From positions 1 through 64,000 of the forward strand of contig NC_012796.1 of the NCBI RefSeq assembly GCF_000010665.1: 64,000 bases of DNA, written 5' to 3'. The notes under the pieces are model-generated. The model had not been told where the DNA came from and did not search any database. It saw only the letters and a list, made by a program, of their open reading frames with translations. The translations under genes were made by a program, and so were the position numbers. This document shows positions 13,138 through 21,819 of this stretch, one piece after another (positions within the stretch are counted from its first letter, which is position 1; every line of letters starts with the position of its first letter). This DNA comes from Solidesulfovibrio magneticus RS-1 (GTDB lineage Bacteria > Desulfobacterota > Desulfovibrionia > Desulfovibrionales > Desulfovibrionaceae).

Positions 13138-13998
13138 ATGATTGGATTTCTTCCCTTGGTCGGCATCGTCATCCTGCTGCTCATCGTTTCCCTTCGGGTG
13201 CTCAACGAGTACGAACGCGGCGTGGTCTTTCGTCTTGGCCGCATCATCGGCCCCAAAGGACCGGGACTCATTATTCTGTTGCCGGTCATTGACCGCATGA
13301 CCAAGGTGTCCATGCGCACCTTCGCCCTGGACGTGCCCCATCAGGACGTCATCACCCGGGACAATGTGAGCATCAAGGTCAATGCCGTGGTCTACTTCCG
13401 GGTGGCCGACCCCATCCGGGCCATCCTCGAAGTCGAGGACTACATGTACGCCACCTCCCAGATCAGCCAGACCACCCTGCGCAGCGTCTGCGGCGGGGTG
13501 GAGCTCGACGAGATCCTGGCCCACCGCGACAAGGTCAACGAGCAGGTCCAGACCATTCTCGACGCCCACACCGGCCCCTGGGGCATCAAGGTGGCCAACG
13601 TGGAGCTCAAATACATCGACCTGCCCCAGGAGATGCAGCGGGCCATGGCCAAGCAGGCCGAGGCCGAGCGTGAGCGCCGGGCCAAGATCATCAATGCCGA
13701 AGGCGAGTTCCAGGCGTCTTCGCGTCTGGCCGAGGCGGCCCAGATCATCGGCCAGCATCCCGAGGCCATGCAGCTGCGCTACCTGCAAACCATCCGGGAG
13801 ATGGCGGCGGAAAGCCAGGCTTCGACAATTTTGCCCATTCCACTTGATTTTATCCGGACTTTTTTTCAAGGTCCGAGCCACGCCGCCGCAGGAACCGCCC
13901 ATGGCCAGTCCGCGGACCTGACGGCGCGACCCCGGGAAGGAAACGGGGTCGACCCGGTTTCTCCCGCGTCGCTGGAGGCCAAACGGGACGACGCCTGA
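13138..13998 (+). CDS. slipin (stomatin/SPFH-family membrane protein)
   Basis: 286 residues with one N-terminal membrane helix ([18 protein letters not shown]) and the SPFH core ([20 protein letters not shown], then [16 protein letters not shown]). A Glu/Ala/Arg-rich coiled coil follows ([19 protein letters not shown]). The last 60 residues are low complexity. The family oligomerises in membrane microdomains. Its place straight after the NfeD protease is the conserved slipin-NfeD pair. The start follows ACGGAGG. The gap of 123 bases could allow an internal promoter. Confidence 0.9.
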   Translation: MIGFLPLVGIVILLLIVSLRVLNEYERGVVFRLGRIIGPKGPGLIILLPVIDRMTKVSMRTFALDVPHQDVITRDNVSIKVNAVVYFRVADPIRAILEVEDYMYATSQISQTTLRSVCGGVELDEILAHRDKVNEQVQTILDAHTGPWGIKVANVELKYIDLPQEMQRAMAKQAEAERERRAKIINAEGEFQASSRLAEAAQIIGQHPEAMQLRYLQTIREMAAESQASTILPIPLDFIRTFFQGPSHAAAGTAHGQSADLTARPREGNGVDPVSPASLEAKRDDA

Positions 13999-14061
13999 CG
14001 CCGTCCCGCCCCGAGAGGGCTGTCCCCTTCGGGATAAAACGTACCGCTACCCAAAGGAATC

Positions 14062-15069
14062 ATGAATATCCTTGTCACCGGCGCGGCCGGCTTCATCGGC
14101 TTCCATCTGTGTCGCCGTTTTCTGTCCATGGGTTTTCACGTCACCGGACTGGACAACCTCAATCCGTACTATTCCGTTGCCCTGAAAAAAGAGCGCATCG
14201 CCCTGCTCTCGGCAGACGCCAAATTCCGTTTCGTCAAGGAAGATATGGGCGACCGGGCGTCCATGGATCGCCTGTTCGACGCCGGCGGCTTCAATTACGT
14301 GGTCAACCTGGCCGCCCAGGCCGGGGTACGGCACAGCCTGAAGTGCCCGGAAGACTACATCAACGCGAATATCATCGGCTATTTCAATATCTTAGAAAAT
14401 TGCCGCCAGCACAAGGTCGACCATTTCGTCTTTGCCTCGTCGAGCTCGGTCTACGGCCTCAACACCAAGATGCCGTTTTCCGTGCATGACAACGTGGACC
14501 ATCCCATCAGCTTGTACGCGGCTTCCAAGAAGTCCAACGAGCTCATGGCCCACAGCTACAGCTATCTTTTCGGCCTTCCCTGCACGGGTCTGCGCTTTTT
14601 CACCGTCTACGGCCCCTGGGGCCGGCCGGACATGGCCCTGTTCCTTTTTACCAAGGCCATCATCGAAGGCAATCCCATTCAGGTTTTCAACCACGGCCAG
14701 ATGGAACGCGACTTCACCTACATCGACGACATTGTCGAAGGCGTGGTGCGGGTGACGCAAAACATTCCCAAGCCCAATCCGGACTGGAATCCGGCCTCGC
14801 CCGATCCCAGTTCCAGTGTTTCGCCGTACAAGCTCTACAACATCGGCAATAACAACAGCGTCACCTTGCTGCAGTTCATCGAAGCCATTGAAGAGGCCTT
14901 GGGCAAGGAAGCGATCAAGGAATTCCTGCCCCTGCAGCCCGGCGACGTCCCGGCCACCTGCGCCGACATCGACGACCTCATCAAGGACGTGGGCTTCAAG
15001 CCGGCCACCAACATCAAGACCGGCATCGCCAATTTCATTGCCTGGTATCGTGACTATTACGGGCAATGA
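14062..15069 (+). CDS. NAD-dependent UDP-sugar epimerase (UDP-glucuronate 4-epimerase type)
   Basis: 335-residue extended short-chain dehydrogenase. It has the NAD-binding [10 protein letters not shown] at the N-terminus, SSSSVYG near residue 128 and the catalytic YAASKK (YxxxK) near residue 152. The segment [18 protein letters not shown] and the later [17 protein letters not shown] are typical of UDP-glucuronate 4-epimerases (CapI/LspL type), which make UDP-galacturonate for surface polysaccharide. Substrate is inferred from these motifs. AAAGGAATC precedes the ATG. It is followed by a fresh promoter. Confidence 0.85.
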   Translation: MNILVTGAAGFIGFHLCRRFLSMGFHVTGLDNLNPYYSVALKKERIALLSADAKFRFVKEDMGDRASMDRLFDAGGFNYVVNLAAQAGVRHSLKCPEDYINANIIGYFNILENCRQHKVDHFVFASSSSVYGLNTKMPFSVHDNVDHPISLYAASKKSNELMAHSYSYLFGLPCTGLRFFTVYGPWGRPDMALFLFTKAIIEGNPIQVFNHGQMERDFTYIDDIVEGVVRVTQNIPKPNPDWNPASPDPSSSVSPYKLYNIGNNNSVTLLQFIEAIEEALGKEAIKEFLPLQPGDVPATCADIDDLIKDVGFKPATNIKTGIANFIAWYRDYYGQ

Positions 15070-15071
15070 TA

Positions 15072-15099
15072 TTGACAAGATAAGGGAATTTCTACTAAT
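15072..15099 (+). promoter_or_regulatory. candidate sigma-70 promoter ahead of the parS-parA locus
   Basis: A perfect -35 TTGACA (15072-15077) is followed after 16 bases by ACTAAT (15094-15099). It sits 48 bases upstream of the small gene at 15147 and would also read into parS and parA. The -10 match is only four of six, so the call is moderate. Confidence 0.45.
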
Positions 15100-15146
15100 C
15101 GCCCTTTCTGTGTAACCTAAACCCGCCTCAAGGACGGATTGCGGTA

Positions 15147-15437
15147 ATGGAATTCAAGACCACGAAACGTGATCTCGAAGCTGTATTCGCCAAAATACAG
15201 AGCCAGGTCGAAGACGCGACGTTGCCTGATGAAGAATCGGTCAATCGCCTTGCCCGCCTCGCCCGCAAGATGCATCAGCTTGCCGACGAAGACTGGATGG
15301 ACGAAGCCGAGGATTTTTCCCACCTCGCCGGGCAGCTGCTCAACGCGGTCAAGAAAGGCGATGTCGAAGGCTGCGTCATGCTCGTCGAATCCCTCGACGA
15401 CGCCCAGTCCTTTTGCCATCGCACCTTCCGCGATTAG
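15147..15437 (+). CDS. small helical protein upstream of parA
   Basis: 96 residues, acidic and predicted all-helical (DLEAVFAKIQSQVEDATLPD, EESVNRLARLARKMHQLADE). No membrane segment and no recognised motif. It ends 7 bases before the extended parS palindrome and 81 bases before parA, so it is probably the first gene of the parS-parA transcript. A role in segregation is possible from position only. The start follows a weak ribosome site (GCGG). Confidence 0.6.
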   Translation: MEFKTTKRDLEAVFAKIQSQVEDATLPDEESVNRLARLARKMHQLADEDWMDEAEDFSHLAGQLLNAVKKGDVEGCVMLVESLDDAQSFCHRTFRD

Positions 15438-15444
15438 CCGCCGG

Positions 15445-15468
15445 CCGCTGTTTCACGTGAAACAGCGG
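15445..15468. promoter_or_regulatory. parS: parS centromere site
   Basis: Bases 15449-15464 read TGTTTCACGTGAAACA, identical to the canonical chromosomal parS consensus. The symmetry extends four bases further on each side (CCGC/GCGG), giving a perfect 24-base palindrome. ParB binds such sites as a CTP-dependent clamp and spreads to form the partition complex. It lies 50 bases upstream of the parA start and about 14 kb from dnaA, the usual origin-proximal position. I noticed no other copy in the window. Confidence 0.95.
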
Positions 15469-15518
15469 GGCAAGCGCGCCCCGAATCATCCTGGCGCGTA
15501 GGCCCAAGGAGCTGCCGC

Positions 15519-16289
15519 ATGGCTCGTGTCATCGTGATCGCCAACCAGAAAGGCGGTGTGGGCAAAACCACCACGGCCGTCAATCTGGCCGCCTCCCTGG
15601 CGGTGATGGAAAAAAAAGTCCTGCTCATCGACTGCGACCCCCAGGCCAACGCCAGCAGCGGACTGTCCATCTACCAAGACCAGATCAGCGAAAATCTCTA
15701 CTCCGTCCTGTTCGATCCGGAAAACGCCCGCAAGGCCTTTGTCGGCACCGAACTGCCCTTCCTCACCGTGCTGCCCTCGGCCCCGGATCTGGTGGCCGCT
15801 GACATCGAACTGGTGGACAAGCCCGGCCGCGAATTCTACATGCGCCGGCTGGTCGAAGCCGTGCAGGACGAGTTTGACTACATCCTGCTGGATTGCCCGC
15901 CGTCCCTGGGGCTGGTGACCCTCAACGCCCTGTGCGCGGCCACGGAAATGCTCGTGCCGCTGCAGTGCGAATACTACGCCCTGGAAGGCATCGCCCAGTT
16001 GCTGCGCACCTACGATCAGGTCCGCAAACGCCTCAATCCGCGCCTGCGCCTGCTCGGCGTGGTGCTTACCATGTACGACGGCCGCAACAAGCTCAATCGC
16101 CACGTCAAGCGCGAGGTCTGGAAATGCTTTCCCAAGCTCTATTTTCAGACGCTTATTCCGCGCAACATCCGCCTGTCCGAAGCCCCCAGCTACGGCAAAC
16201 CGGCGCTGACCCACGACGTCAAGTCGCGCGGGGCCGAAGCCTACATCAGCCTGGCCCAGGAAGTGGTCCGGCGACAGACCGCTGCCTAG
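15519..16289 (+). CDS. parA: chromosome partitioning ATPase ParA (Soj)
   Basis: 256 residues. The deviant Walker A KGGVGKTTTAVNLA is near residue 11, Walker A' LLIDCDPQANA at about 41 and Walker B DYILLDCPPSLG at about 119. There is no N-terminal HTH, so it is the chromosomal Soj type. ParA-ATP binds DNA non-specifically, and ParB-parS complexes stimulate its ATPase, moving origins apart. parB is not directly adjacent: it lies 637 bases downstream beyond an opposing gene. Confidence 0.95.
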   Translation: MARVIVIANQKGGVGKTTTAVNLAASLAVMEKKVLLIDCDPQANASSGLSIYQDQISENLYSVLFDPENARKAFVGTELPFLTVLPSAPDLVAADIELVDKPGREFYMRRLVEAVQDEFDYILLDCPPSLGLVTLNALCAATEMLVPLQCEYYALEGIAQLLRTYDQVRKRLNPRLRLLGVVLTMYDGRNKLNRHVKREVWKCFPKLYFQTLIPRNIRLSEAPSYGKPALTHDVKSRGAEAYISLAQEVVRRQTAA

Positions 16290-16309
16290 AATTTCGGCTA
16301 GCGCCCACG

Positions 16310-16340
16310 AAAAAAGCCGGCCCCAGTGGCCGGCTTTTTT
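16310..16340. terminator. bidirectional Rho-independent terminator after parA
   Basis: A perfect 13-base stem (AAAAAAGCCGGCC / GGCCGGCTTTTTT) with the loop CCAGT is followed on the + strand by its own T-tract, and the A-tract serves the minus strand. It separates convergent parA and the zinc-ribbon gene at 16365, so parA is not co-transcribed with parB. Confidence 0.9.
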
Positions 16341-16364
16341 GCGTCCGCAGCGCGGGAGGTTCGT

Positions 16365-16862
16365 CTAGCCCTTGTCCACGTAAGGCTTGCACTCCACGGT
16401 CAGATGTTTCTTGAAATGCTTTTTGAGCACAAGCGCCTTGCAGCCGGCGCATTGGAAGGTTACCAACCCGCCTAGATTGGCGTTGCGCAGCCGGAATTTG
16501 CGCGGCTCGTCCGCCCGCCAGTCGTCGGTTGCGGCCCCGCAGCAGTCGCAGTGAACGTCGTAGGCCGGCGGATAGGTGAAGTCCCAGTAGGCCAAGAGCG
16601 TTTCCCACTCCTGCAGGGGTTCGGGCCGGACCTCGGGTTCCGGCCGGGCGGCCGGGTCCAGGACATACAGGGCCTTGGTCAGGGGCGGCAGAACCTGGTC
16701 CTTGCAGCGTTCCCAGAGTTCGGCGCTTAAAAGCACGCCGCGCGGCGCGCCGTTGGCATCGAAAAGTTCCAGAAAATGGGGCGAAATGCGCGGCACGTCC
16801 GGCTCCTTGGCTTGGCGTTTGGCCCAACAGGCGTCTGGGCCTTTGAAAAAAAAGCAAAACAC
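16365..16862 (-). CDS. hypothetical protein with two Cys pairs (zinc-ribbon-like)
   Basis: 165 residues, transcribed against parA and parB and lying between them. The C-terminal half contains CDCC and CAGC pairs about 45 residues apart, plus HFKKHLTVEC, consistent with a metal-binding ribbon. The N-terminal half (ISPHFLELFDANGAPRGVLL) resembles a small regulatory or binding domain but is not recognised. It shares a short divergent promoter region with parB. Function unknown. Its insertion into the par locus is unusual. Confidence 0.65.
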   Translation of the reverse strand: MFCFFFKGPDACWAKRQAKEPDVPRISPHFLELFDANGAPRGVLLSAELWERCKDQVLPPLTKALYVLDPAARPEPEVRPEPLQEWETLLAYWDFTYPPAYDVHCDCCGAATDDWRADEPRKFRLRNANLGGLVTFQCAGCKALVLKKHFKKHLTVECKPYVDKG

Positions 16863-16926
16863 GGTAATCGGTTCTCAGGCGGACGCGCCAGTGCGTCCGG
16901 CAAGTACGATTAAAAGGAACGATCCC

Positions 16927-17853
16927 ATGGCGCAAGCCCAAAAAGGTTTGGGACGCGGACTCGAAGCCCTGCTTGGCGGGTTTGGCGAAGCCGACGCCTC
17001 GCCAAGCGAAGTGCGATTGCTCCCCCTGGACGACATTCGGGCCAACCCCGAGCAGCCCCGGCGTACCTTCAGCGAGGAGTCCCTGGCCGAACTGGCCGCG
17101 TCCATCCGCGAACAGGGTCTGCTCCAGCCCGTGCTGGTGCGCCCCGTGCCCGGCCATGGCCGCCACAGCCACGAGATCGTGGCCGGCGAACGCCGCTGGC
17201 GGGCCGCCCGGCAGGCCGGCTTGACCGAAATTCCCGCCCTGGTGCGCGAGGTGGACGACGAGACCGGCTTTGCCCTGGCCTTGGTCGAAAACCTCCAGCG
17301 CGAAGATTTAAATCCCATGGAAGAGGCCGCCGGCTACCAGCTGCTCGTCAGCCGCTATGGCCTCAGCCAGGAGGCCGTGGCCGCCAAGGTTGGCAAGAGC
17401 CGTTCGGCCGTGGCCAACAGCCTGCGACTGACCACCCTGGACGAGGCCGTGCGGGCCGATCTGGCCGCCGGCAAGCTCACCGCCGGCCATGCCCGGGCGC
17501 TGCTGTCCCTGCCCGAGGGGGAATTGCGTGACGCCTTGTGGCGGCGGGTGGTGGACAACGGCATCAGCGTGCGCGAGGCCGAGGCCGCGGCGACCTACGC
17601 CAAGACCCACGGCCATCTGCCCGAAGCCGGGGCCATGGCTGATGCCCCGCGCAAACGCGGCCCCAAGCCGGTCCCGGACGCGCGCCTCAAGGGCCTGGAA
17701 GCCGTGCTCACCGAACGAGCCGGGGTGCTGGTCAAAACCACCGGCTCGGCCGATCACGGCCGCCTCACCTTCCATTTCAGTTCGCGCCGTGAGCTCGAAG
17801 GGCTGCTGGAACGCTTTGCGCTCTCTCCCGCTGCCCTGGGAGAAGACGCGTGA
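16927..17853 (+). CDS. parB: chromosome partitioning protein ParB
   Basis: 308 residues. It opens with LGRGLEALLGG, then the ParB/Srx CTPase fold with EIVAGERRWRAARQAG (GERRWRA motif, near residue 83) and LVENLQREDLNPMEEA. The HTH follows (GLSQEAVAAKVGKSRSAVANSLRL), and a C-terminal dimerisation domain closes the protein. It should load at parS 15445. A longer in-frame start upstream would run through the divergent promoter region, so the ATG at 16927, after AAAGGAACG, is chosen. It overlaps hldE by four bases. Confidence 0.95.
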   Translation: MAQAQKGLGRGLEALLGGFGEADASPSEVRLLPLDDIRANPEQPRRTFSEESLAELAASIREQGLLQPVLVRPVPGHGRHSHEIVAGERRWRAARQAGLTEIPALVREVDDETGFALALVENLQREDLNPMEEAAGYQLLVSRYGLSQEAVAAKVGKSRSAVANSLRLTTLDEAVRADLAAGKLTAGHARALLSLPEGELRDALWRRVVDNGISVREAEAAATYAKTHGHLPEAGAMADAPRKRGPKPVPDARLKGLEAVLTERAGVLVKTTGSADHGRLTFHFSSRRELEGLLERFALSPAALGEDA

Positions 17854-18896
17854 ATCCGGCCCCGGGGCTGCTCCCCGATCTTGCCCGGCTGGCCGCCGCC
17901 TTGGACGCCATGGCCGGCAAGGCCGTGCTGGTTCTGGGCGATGCCATGCTCGACCATTATCTCCTGGGCGAGGTGGGCCGCATTTCTCCGGAAGCGCCGG
18001 TGCCCGTGGTCAAGGTGGCCCGGGAGCGCCATCTGGCCGGCGGGGCCGGCAACGTGGCCCGCAACATCGCCGCTCTGGGGGCCAAGCCCCTGCTCGTCTC
18101 GGCCACGGGCGACGACGACGCCGGCCGGATGCTCGGCACGCTCCTGGAACGCGACGGCGTCGAGAGCCTGCTCGTGCGCGACCGCAGCCGGCCGACCACG
18201 ATAAAAACCCGTATCATCGCCCAGAACCAGCAGGTGGTGCGGGTGGACCGCGAATCCGACGCGCCTCTGGCCGACAAGGCCCGCCAAGGGCTCATGGCCG
18301 CCCTGCCTGCGCTGGTGGCCAAGGCCGACGTGGTCATCGTCTCGGACTACGCCAAGGGCGTTGTCGGCCCGGACCTCATGGCCGCCCTGCGCGCCGCCGT
18401 GGCCGCCTGCGACCGACGGCCCATGATCCTGGTCGATCCCAAGCCGGCCAACCTGGCCTGCTACACCGGAGTCGATCTGCTCACGCCCAATCTCAAGGAA
18501 ACCCTGGAAATGGCCGGTTCCGCCGCCGTGTCCCGGGAAACCGGCCCGCGCCGGGTGCTGCGGGCCGGCTTGGCCCTTTTCAAAACCGTGCGCTGCCGCC
18601 ATCTGTGCGTGACCCTTGGCCCGGACGGCATCGCCCTTTTCCGCACGCCTTCGGATGTGGCCCACATCCCCACTGCTGCCCGGCGCGTCTACGACGTCAC
18701 CGGCGCGGGCGATTCGGTCATGGCCGCCCTGGCCTGCGGCCTGGCCGCCGGGCTTGACCTTTTGGACGCTTGCATGCTCTCCAATTATTGCGCCGGCATT
18801 GCCGTGTCCCAGGTGGGCGCGGCCGCCGTTTCCCGCGACGAACTGGCCGCCGCCCTGGCCGAGGCGGCCGTCCCGGAGGTCGAGCGCTGGCTATAA
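17850..18896 (+). CDS. D-glycero-beta-D-manno-heptose-7-phosphate kinase
   Basis: 348-residue PfkB-family sugar kinase that phosphorylates heptose 7-phosphate at C1 for LPS inner-core ADP-heptose synthesis. Family marks are LGDAMLDHYLLGEVGRISPEA near the start, HLAGGAGNVARNIAALGA (substrate site) and YDVTGAGDSVMAAL near residue 280 (anion hole and catalytic Asp). It is the kinase domain alone (HldA/RfaE1 type), with no cytidylyltransferase domain. The start is GTG, overlapping the parB stop as GTGA. Confidence 0.88.
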   Translation: MNPAPGLLPDLARLAAALDAMAGKAVLVLGDAMLDHYLLGEVGRISPEAPVPVVKVARERHLAGGAGNVARNIAALGAKPLLVSATGDDDAGRMLGTLLERDGVESLLVRDRSRPTTIKTRIIAQNQQVVRVDRESDAPLADKARQGLMAALPALVAKADVVIVSDYAKGVVGPDLMAALRAAVAACDRRPMILVDPKPANLACYTGVDLLTPNLKETLEMAGSAAVSRETGPRRVLRAGLALFKTVRCRHLCVTLGPDGIALFRTPSDVAHIPTAARRVYDVTGAGDSVMAALACGLAAGLDLLDACMLSNYCAGIAVSQVGAAAVSRDELAAALAEAAVPEVERWL

Positions 18897-18939
18897 GCCG
18901 CGCTCGCCCCACCGCAACCCTCGGCCGGAGCCGTTGCCC

Positions 18940-19269
18940 ATGCCTACCGCTTCTTCCGCCAACCCTGCCTGGACGCTGGCAAAAGGCGACACGCCCGCCG
19001 ACATCGTTTTGTCCGGCGAGATCGATTTCACCGCCACTCCGGCCGTTCGGGACCGGCTGCTTGCGGCCATTGAGGACGGCCCGCCCGAGATCGTGCTGCA
19101 TCTGGCCGGCCTGGACTATGTCGACAGCTCGGGTCTGGCCCTTTTTATCGAGGCCAAAAAACGCCTGGCCGAGGCCGGGCGCACCATCCGCATCGCCGAC
19201 ATCTCACCCCAGGTGGCCAAGATCTTTCACCTCACCCAGCTCGGCGAGCTGTTCGGGCTGCCCGAATAG
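18940..19269 (+). CDS. mlaB: STAS-domain protein, MlaB-like
   Basis: 109 residues forming a single STAS domain: DIVLSGEIDFTATPAVRDRL, then LAGLDYVDSSGLALFIEAKK with the conserved Asp-Ser-Ser. By sequence alone it could be an anti-sigma factor antagonist. The following MlaE, MlaF and MlaD genes make it the MlaB subunit, which binds MlaF and supports ABC transporter assembly. Start chosen at ATG 18940, after CCGGAG. Confidence 0.8.
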   Translation: MPTASSANPAWTLAKGDTPADIVLSGEIDFTATPAVRDRLLAAIEDGPPEIVLHLAGLDYVDSSGLALFIEAKKRLAEAGRTIRIADISPQVAKIFHLTQLGELFGLPE

Positions 19270-19290
19270 CCGGGCTCCACGGCAGGAGAC

Positions 19291-20061
19291 ATGGCCAGGA
19301 AGCAGGATGATCTCGGCGTGCTGGTCGGCCTGGCCGTGGACCTCATGCGCTGCGCCGGCCGGGCGCTTCGCCCCTGGCGACCGGAAAAGCCCTATCTGCG
19401 CGCCCGCACCATCAGCCACCTGGCCTGGGTCGGGGCTGATTCCCTGGCCATCGTCAGCGTCATTGCCGCCTGCGTCGGCATCATCCTGTCCCTGCAAGCC
19501 GCCATTCAGCTCGAAAAAGTCGGGGCCATGAGCTATGTGGCCAATCTGGTGGGCTTTTCCCTGGTCACCGAACTGGGGCCGCTTTTGACCTGCCTCATCC
19601 TCTCGGGCCGGGCCGGCGCGGCTTTTACCGCCGAAATCGCCACCATGCGCATCAGCGAGGAGATCGACGCCCTGGCGGTGATGGGCATCGATCCGGTGCG
19701 CTTTCTGGTCTGGCCCAAGTTCGTGGCCATGGCCGTCATGGCCCCCCTGCTCACGCTTTGGGCCGACGCCGTGGGCATTACTGCCGGCGGCATTTTCTCC
19801 TCCCTGGCCCTGGGCCTGTCCGGCAAGGTCTATTTCAACCAGATCGCGTATTTCCTGGGCTTCAAGGATCTGCTGTCGGGTCTGGTCAAGAGCGCCGGCT
19901 TTGGCGTGGCCATCACGGTCATTTCCTGCTGGCAGGGCTTTCTGGCCCGGGAAGGCGCGGCCGACGTGGGCCGGCGCACCACCGCCGCCGTGGTCCAGTC
20001 GATTTTCGTCATGATCCTTTTGGATTTGTTTTTTACCGCCCTCAATTATATCTTCCGGTAA
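19291..20061 (+). CDS. mlaE: MlaE-type lipid ABC transporter permease
   Basis: 256 residues with about five to six membrane segments. The MlaE signature is clear: VANLVGFSLVTELGPLL, then LSGRAGAAFTAEIATMRISEEIDAL with the charged coupling loop. It forms the inner-membrane core of the Mla complex that moves phospholipids between inner and outer membranes. Spacing to mlaB (21 bases) and mlaF (17 bases) shows a tight operon. GCAGGAGAC precedes the ATG. Confidence 0.92.
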   Translation: MARKQDDLGVLVGLAVDLMRCAGRALRPWRPEKPYLRARTISHLAWVGADSLAIVSVIAACVGIILSLQAAIQLEKVGAMSYVANLVGFSLVTELGPLLTCLILSGRAGAAFTAEIATMRISEEIDALAVMGIDPVRFLVWPKFVAMAVMAPLLTLWADAVGITAGGIFSSLALGLSGKVYFNQIAYFLGFKDLLSGLVKSAGFGVAITVISCWQGFLAREGAADVGRRTTAAVVQSIFVMILLDLFFTALNYIFR

Positions 20062-20078
20062 ACGCTAAGGAGTCGCCC

Positions 20079-20906
20079 GTGTCCGGCCGCCTGGAATCCC
20101 CCGACATCGCCCTGTCCGACGTCAGCGTCGGCTACGGCGAACGCACCGTGCTTGCCGGCGTCACCACTGTGCTGCCCGGCGGCAAGGTCAGCGTCATCCT
20201 GGGCGGATCGGGCTGCGGCAAATCGACGCTGCTGCGCAACATCATCGGCCTTGTCCCCATCCAGGGCGGCCGCATCGTCCTTGGCGGCCACGACATGGCC
20301 GAAATCGCTGAAGCCGAGCGGCTAAACGTGCGCCGCCGCATGGGCGTGCTGTTTCAGGACGGGGCGCTGCTGGGGTCCCTGCGCCTGGGCGAGAACATTG
20401 CCCTGCCCTTACGGGAACACACGGAACTGACGGATTCGCTCATCGAAGAGATCGTGCGCTTAAAGCTCAAGCTGGTGGGGCTGGCCGACTTCATGGACTA
20501 TTTCCCCAGCGAACTCTCGGGCGGCATGCGCAAGCGGGCCGGACTGGCCCGGGCCATGGCCCTGGACCCGGCCGTGCTCTTGTGCGACGAGCCGACCTCG
20601 GGCCTGGACCCCATCACCGCTGCCGACATGGACCAGCTGATCCTGGAGCTGCGCGCCACCTTCGACATGACCATCGTGGTGGTCACCCACGACCTGGAAA
20701 GCCTCTACGCCATCGCCGACCACGTGGTGGTCTTAAGCGCCGGCCGGATGCTCTTCGAGGGGCCGCTCTCCAAGCTGGCCGCCAGCGACGATCCGTTCAT
20801 CCACCAGTTTCTGGCCCGCCAGCCCAGCCGGGAAAGCCGCATCCTCGGCGGAACCTGGACGTCCATGGTCGACAGCCGGCGCGTAAGCGCCACGGGGAGG
20901 GGCTGA
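20079..20906 (+). CDS. mlaF: MlaF-type ABC transporter ATPase
   Basis: 275 residues from a GTG start with TAAGGAG eight bases upstream. Walker A GGSGCGKSTLLRNIIGL (near residue 39), the Q-loop FQDGALLGSL, the signature LSGGMRKRAGLARAMALDP, Walker B VLLCDEPTSGLDP and the switch VVVTHDLES are all intact. It powers MlaE-driven lipid movement. It is followed one base later by the MCE gene. Confidence 0.93.
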   Translation: MSGRLESPDIALSDVSVGYGERTVLAGVTTVLPGGKVSVILGGSGCGKSTLLRNIIGLVPIQGGRIVLGGHDMAEIAEAERLNVRRRMGVLFQDGALLGSLRLGENIALPLREHTELTDSLIEEIVRLKLKLVGLADFMDYFPSELSGGMRKRAGLARAMALDPAVLLCDEPTSGLDPITAADMDQLILELRATFDMTIVVVTHDLESLYAIADHVVVLSAGRMLFEGPLSKLAASDDPFIHQFLARQPSRESRILGGTWTSMVDSRRVSATGRG

Positions 20907-20907
20907 T

Positions 20908-21819
20908 ATGCTGACGGCCAAGGCCAGCCGTTCGGACTATCTCAAGGCGGCCGGGGCGCTGGCCCTGGGGCTGGTCATTCTCGGCGGCTTCATGGTGGTG
21001 CTGGGCGGCAACTGGTTCTGGGTGAAGTACGACCACTACCTGATCCGTTTCACGGCCATCAAGGATTTGAGCCGGGGCCGGCCGGTCAAGTACGCCGGCC
21101 TGGACGTGGGCCGGGTCGAGGACATCACCCTGGATGTCAACGATCCCCGCTATATCGGCGTCACCGTGGCGATTCACCAAGGATTTCCGCTTTTTGGCGG
21201 GACCGTGGCCCGTATCGCCCAGAAAGGGCTGGTGGGCGACTACTACGTGCTGCTGGAACTGCGCGGCCAGCCCGGGGAGAAGATTGTCCCAGGCGCGGCC
21301 ATTCCGGCCATCACCACCATGGACGTGCAGGAGTTGGCGGCTAAGGCTGGCGAGATGCTCGACGACATCCGCCCGAAAATAAACGAAATCGCTGAGAACA
21401 TCAGTCTGCTCTTTACGCCCGAGAACACCGAATCCCTGAAAAAAGCCCTGGAAGGCACGCCCCGGTTGGTGGAAGACCTGCGCCTGGCGGCCAACGACTT
21501 TCGCCGCAACTGGGAAGCGCTCTCGGCCAAGGGCGGCAAGGCGGCCGAGACCCTGGACGCGTCGCTTAAGCGCATGGACAAGGTCGTAACCACCGTGGAA
21601 GGCGAGTTGACCAAGACCCTGGCCACCTTTCGGACCCAGGCCGAGCACGTCGGCGGGCTGACCAGCGACGTGCGCCAGGGATTTAACTACGATCAGGAAC
21701 AGCTCGAAGAAATTTTGCGCAACCTCAACCGGACGAGCCGCGAGGTCCGGGAGCTGGCTTCCCGTTTGCGGGAGCGGCCCTGGGAACTCTTGCGGCCGCC
21801 ATCAGGACCAGCTCGATGA
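20908..21819 (+). CDS. mlaD: MlaD-type MCE-domain protein
   Basis: 303 residues. One N-terminal membrane helix (AAGALALGLVILGGFMVVLG) is followed by the MCE domain (LSRGRPVKYAGLDVGRVEDI, then ARIAQKGLVGDYYVLLEL). A long helical C-terminal part of about 170 residues is rich in Leu, Glu and Arg. MCE proteins form hexameric periplasmic rings that carry lipids. The long coiled tail is typical of non-enterobacterial MlaD, which may reach across the periplasm. Overlaps the next gene by four bases. Confidence 0.9.
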   Translation: MLTAKASRSDYLKAAGALALGLVILGGFMVVLGGNWFWVKYDHYLIRFTAIKDLSRGRPVKYAGLDVGRVEDITLDVNDPRYIGVTVAIHQGFPLFGGTVARIAQKGLVGDYYVLLELRGQPGEKIVPGAAIPAITTMDVQELAAKAGEMLDDIRPKINEIAENISLLFTPENTESLKKALEGTPRLVEDLRLAANDFRRNWEALSAKGGKAAETLDASLKRMDKVVTTVEGELTKTLATFRTQAEHVGGLTSDVRQGFNYDQEQLEEILRNLNRTSREVRELASRLRERPWELLRPPSGPAR

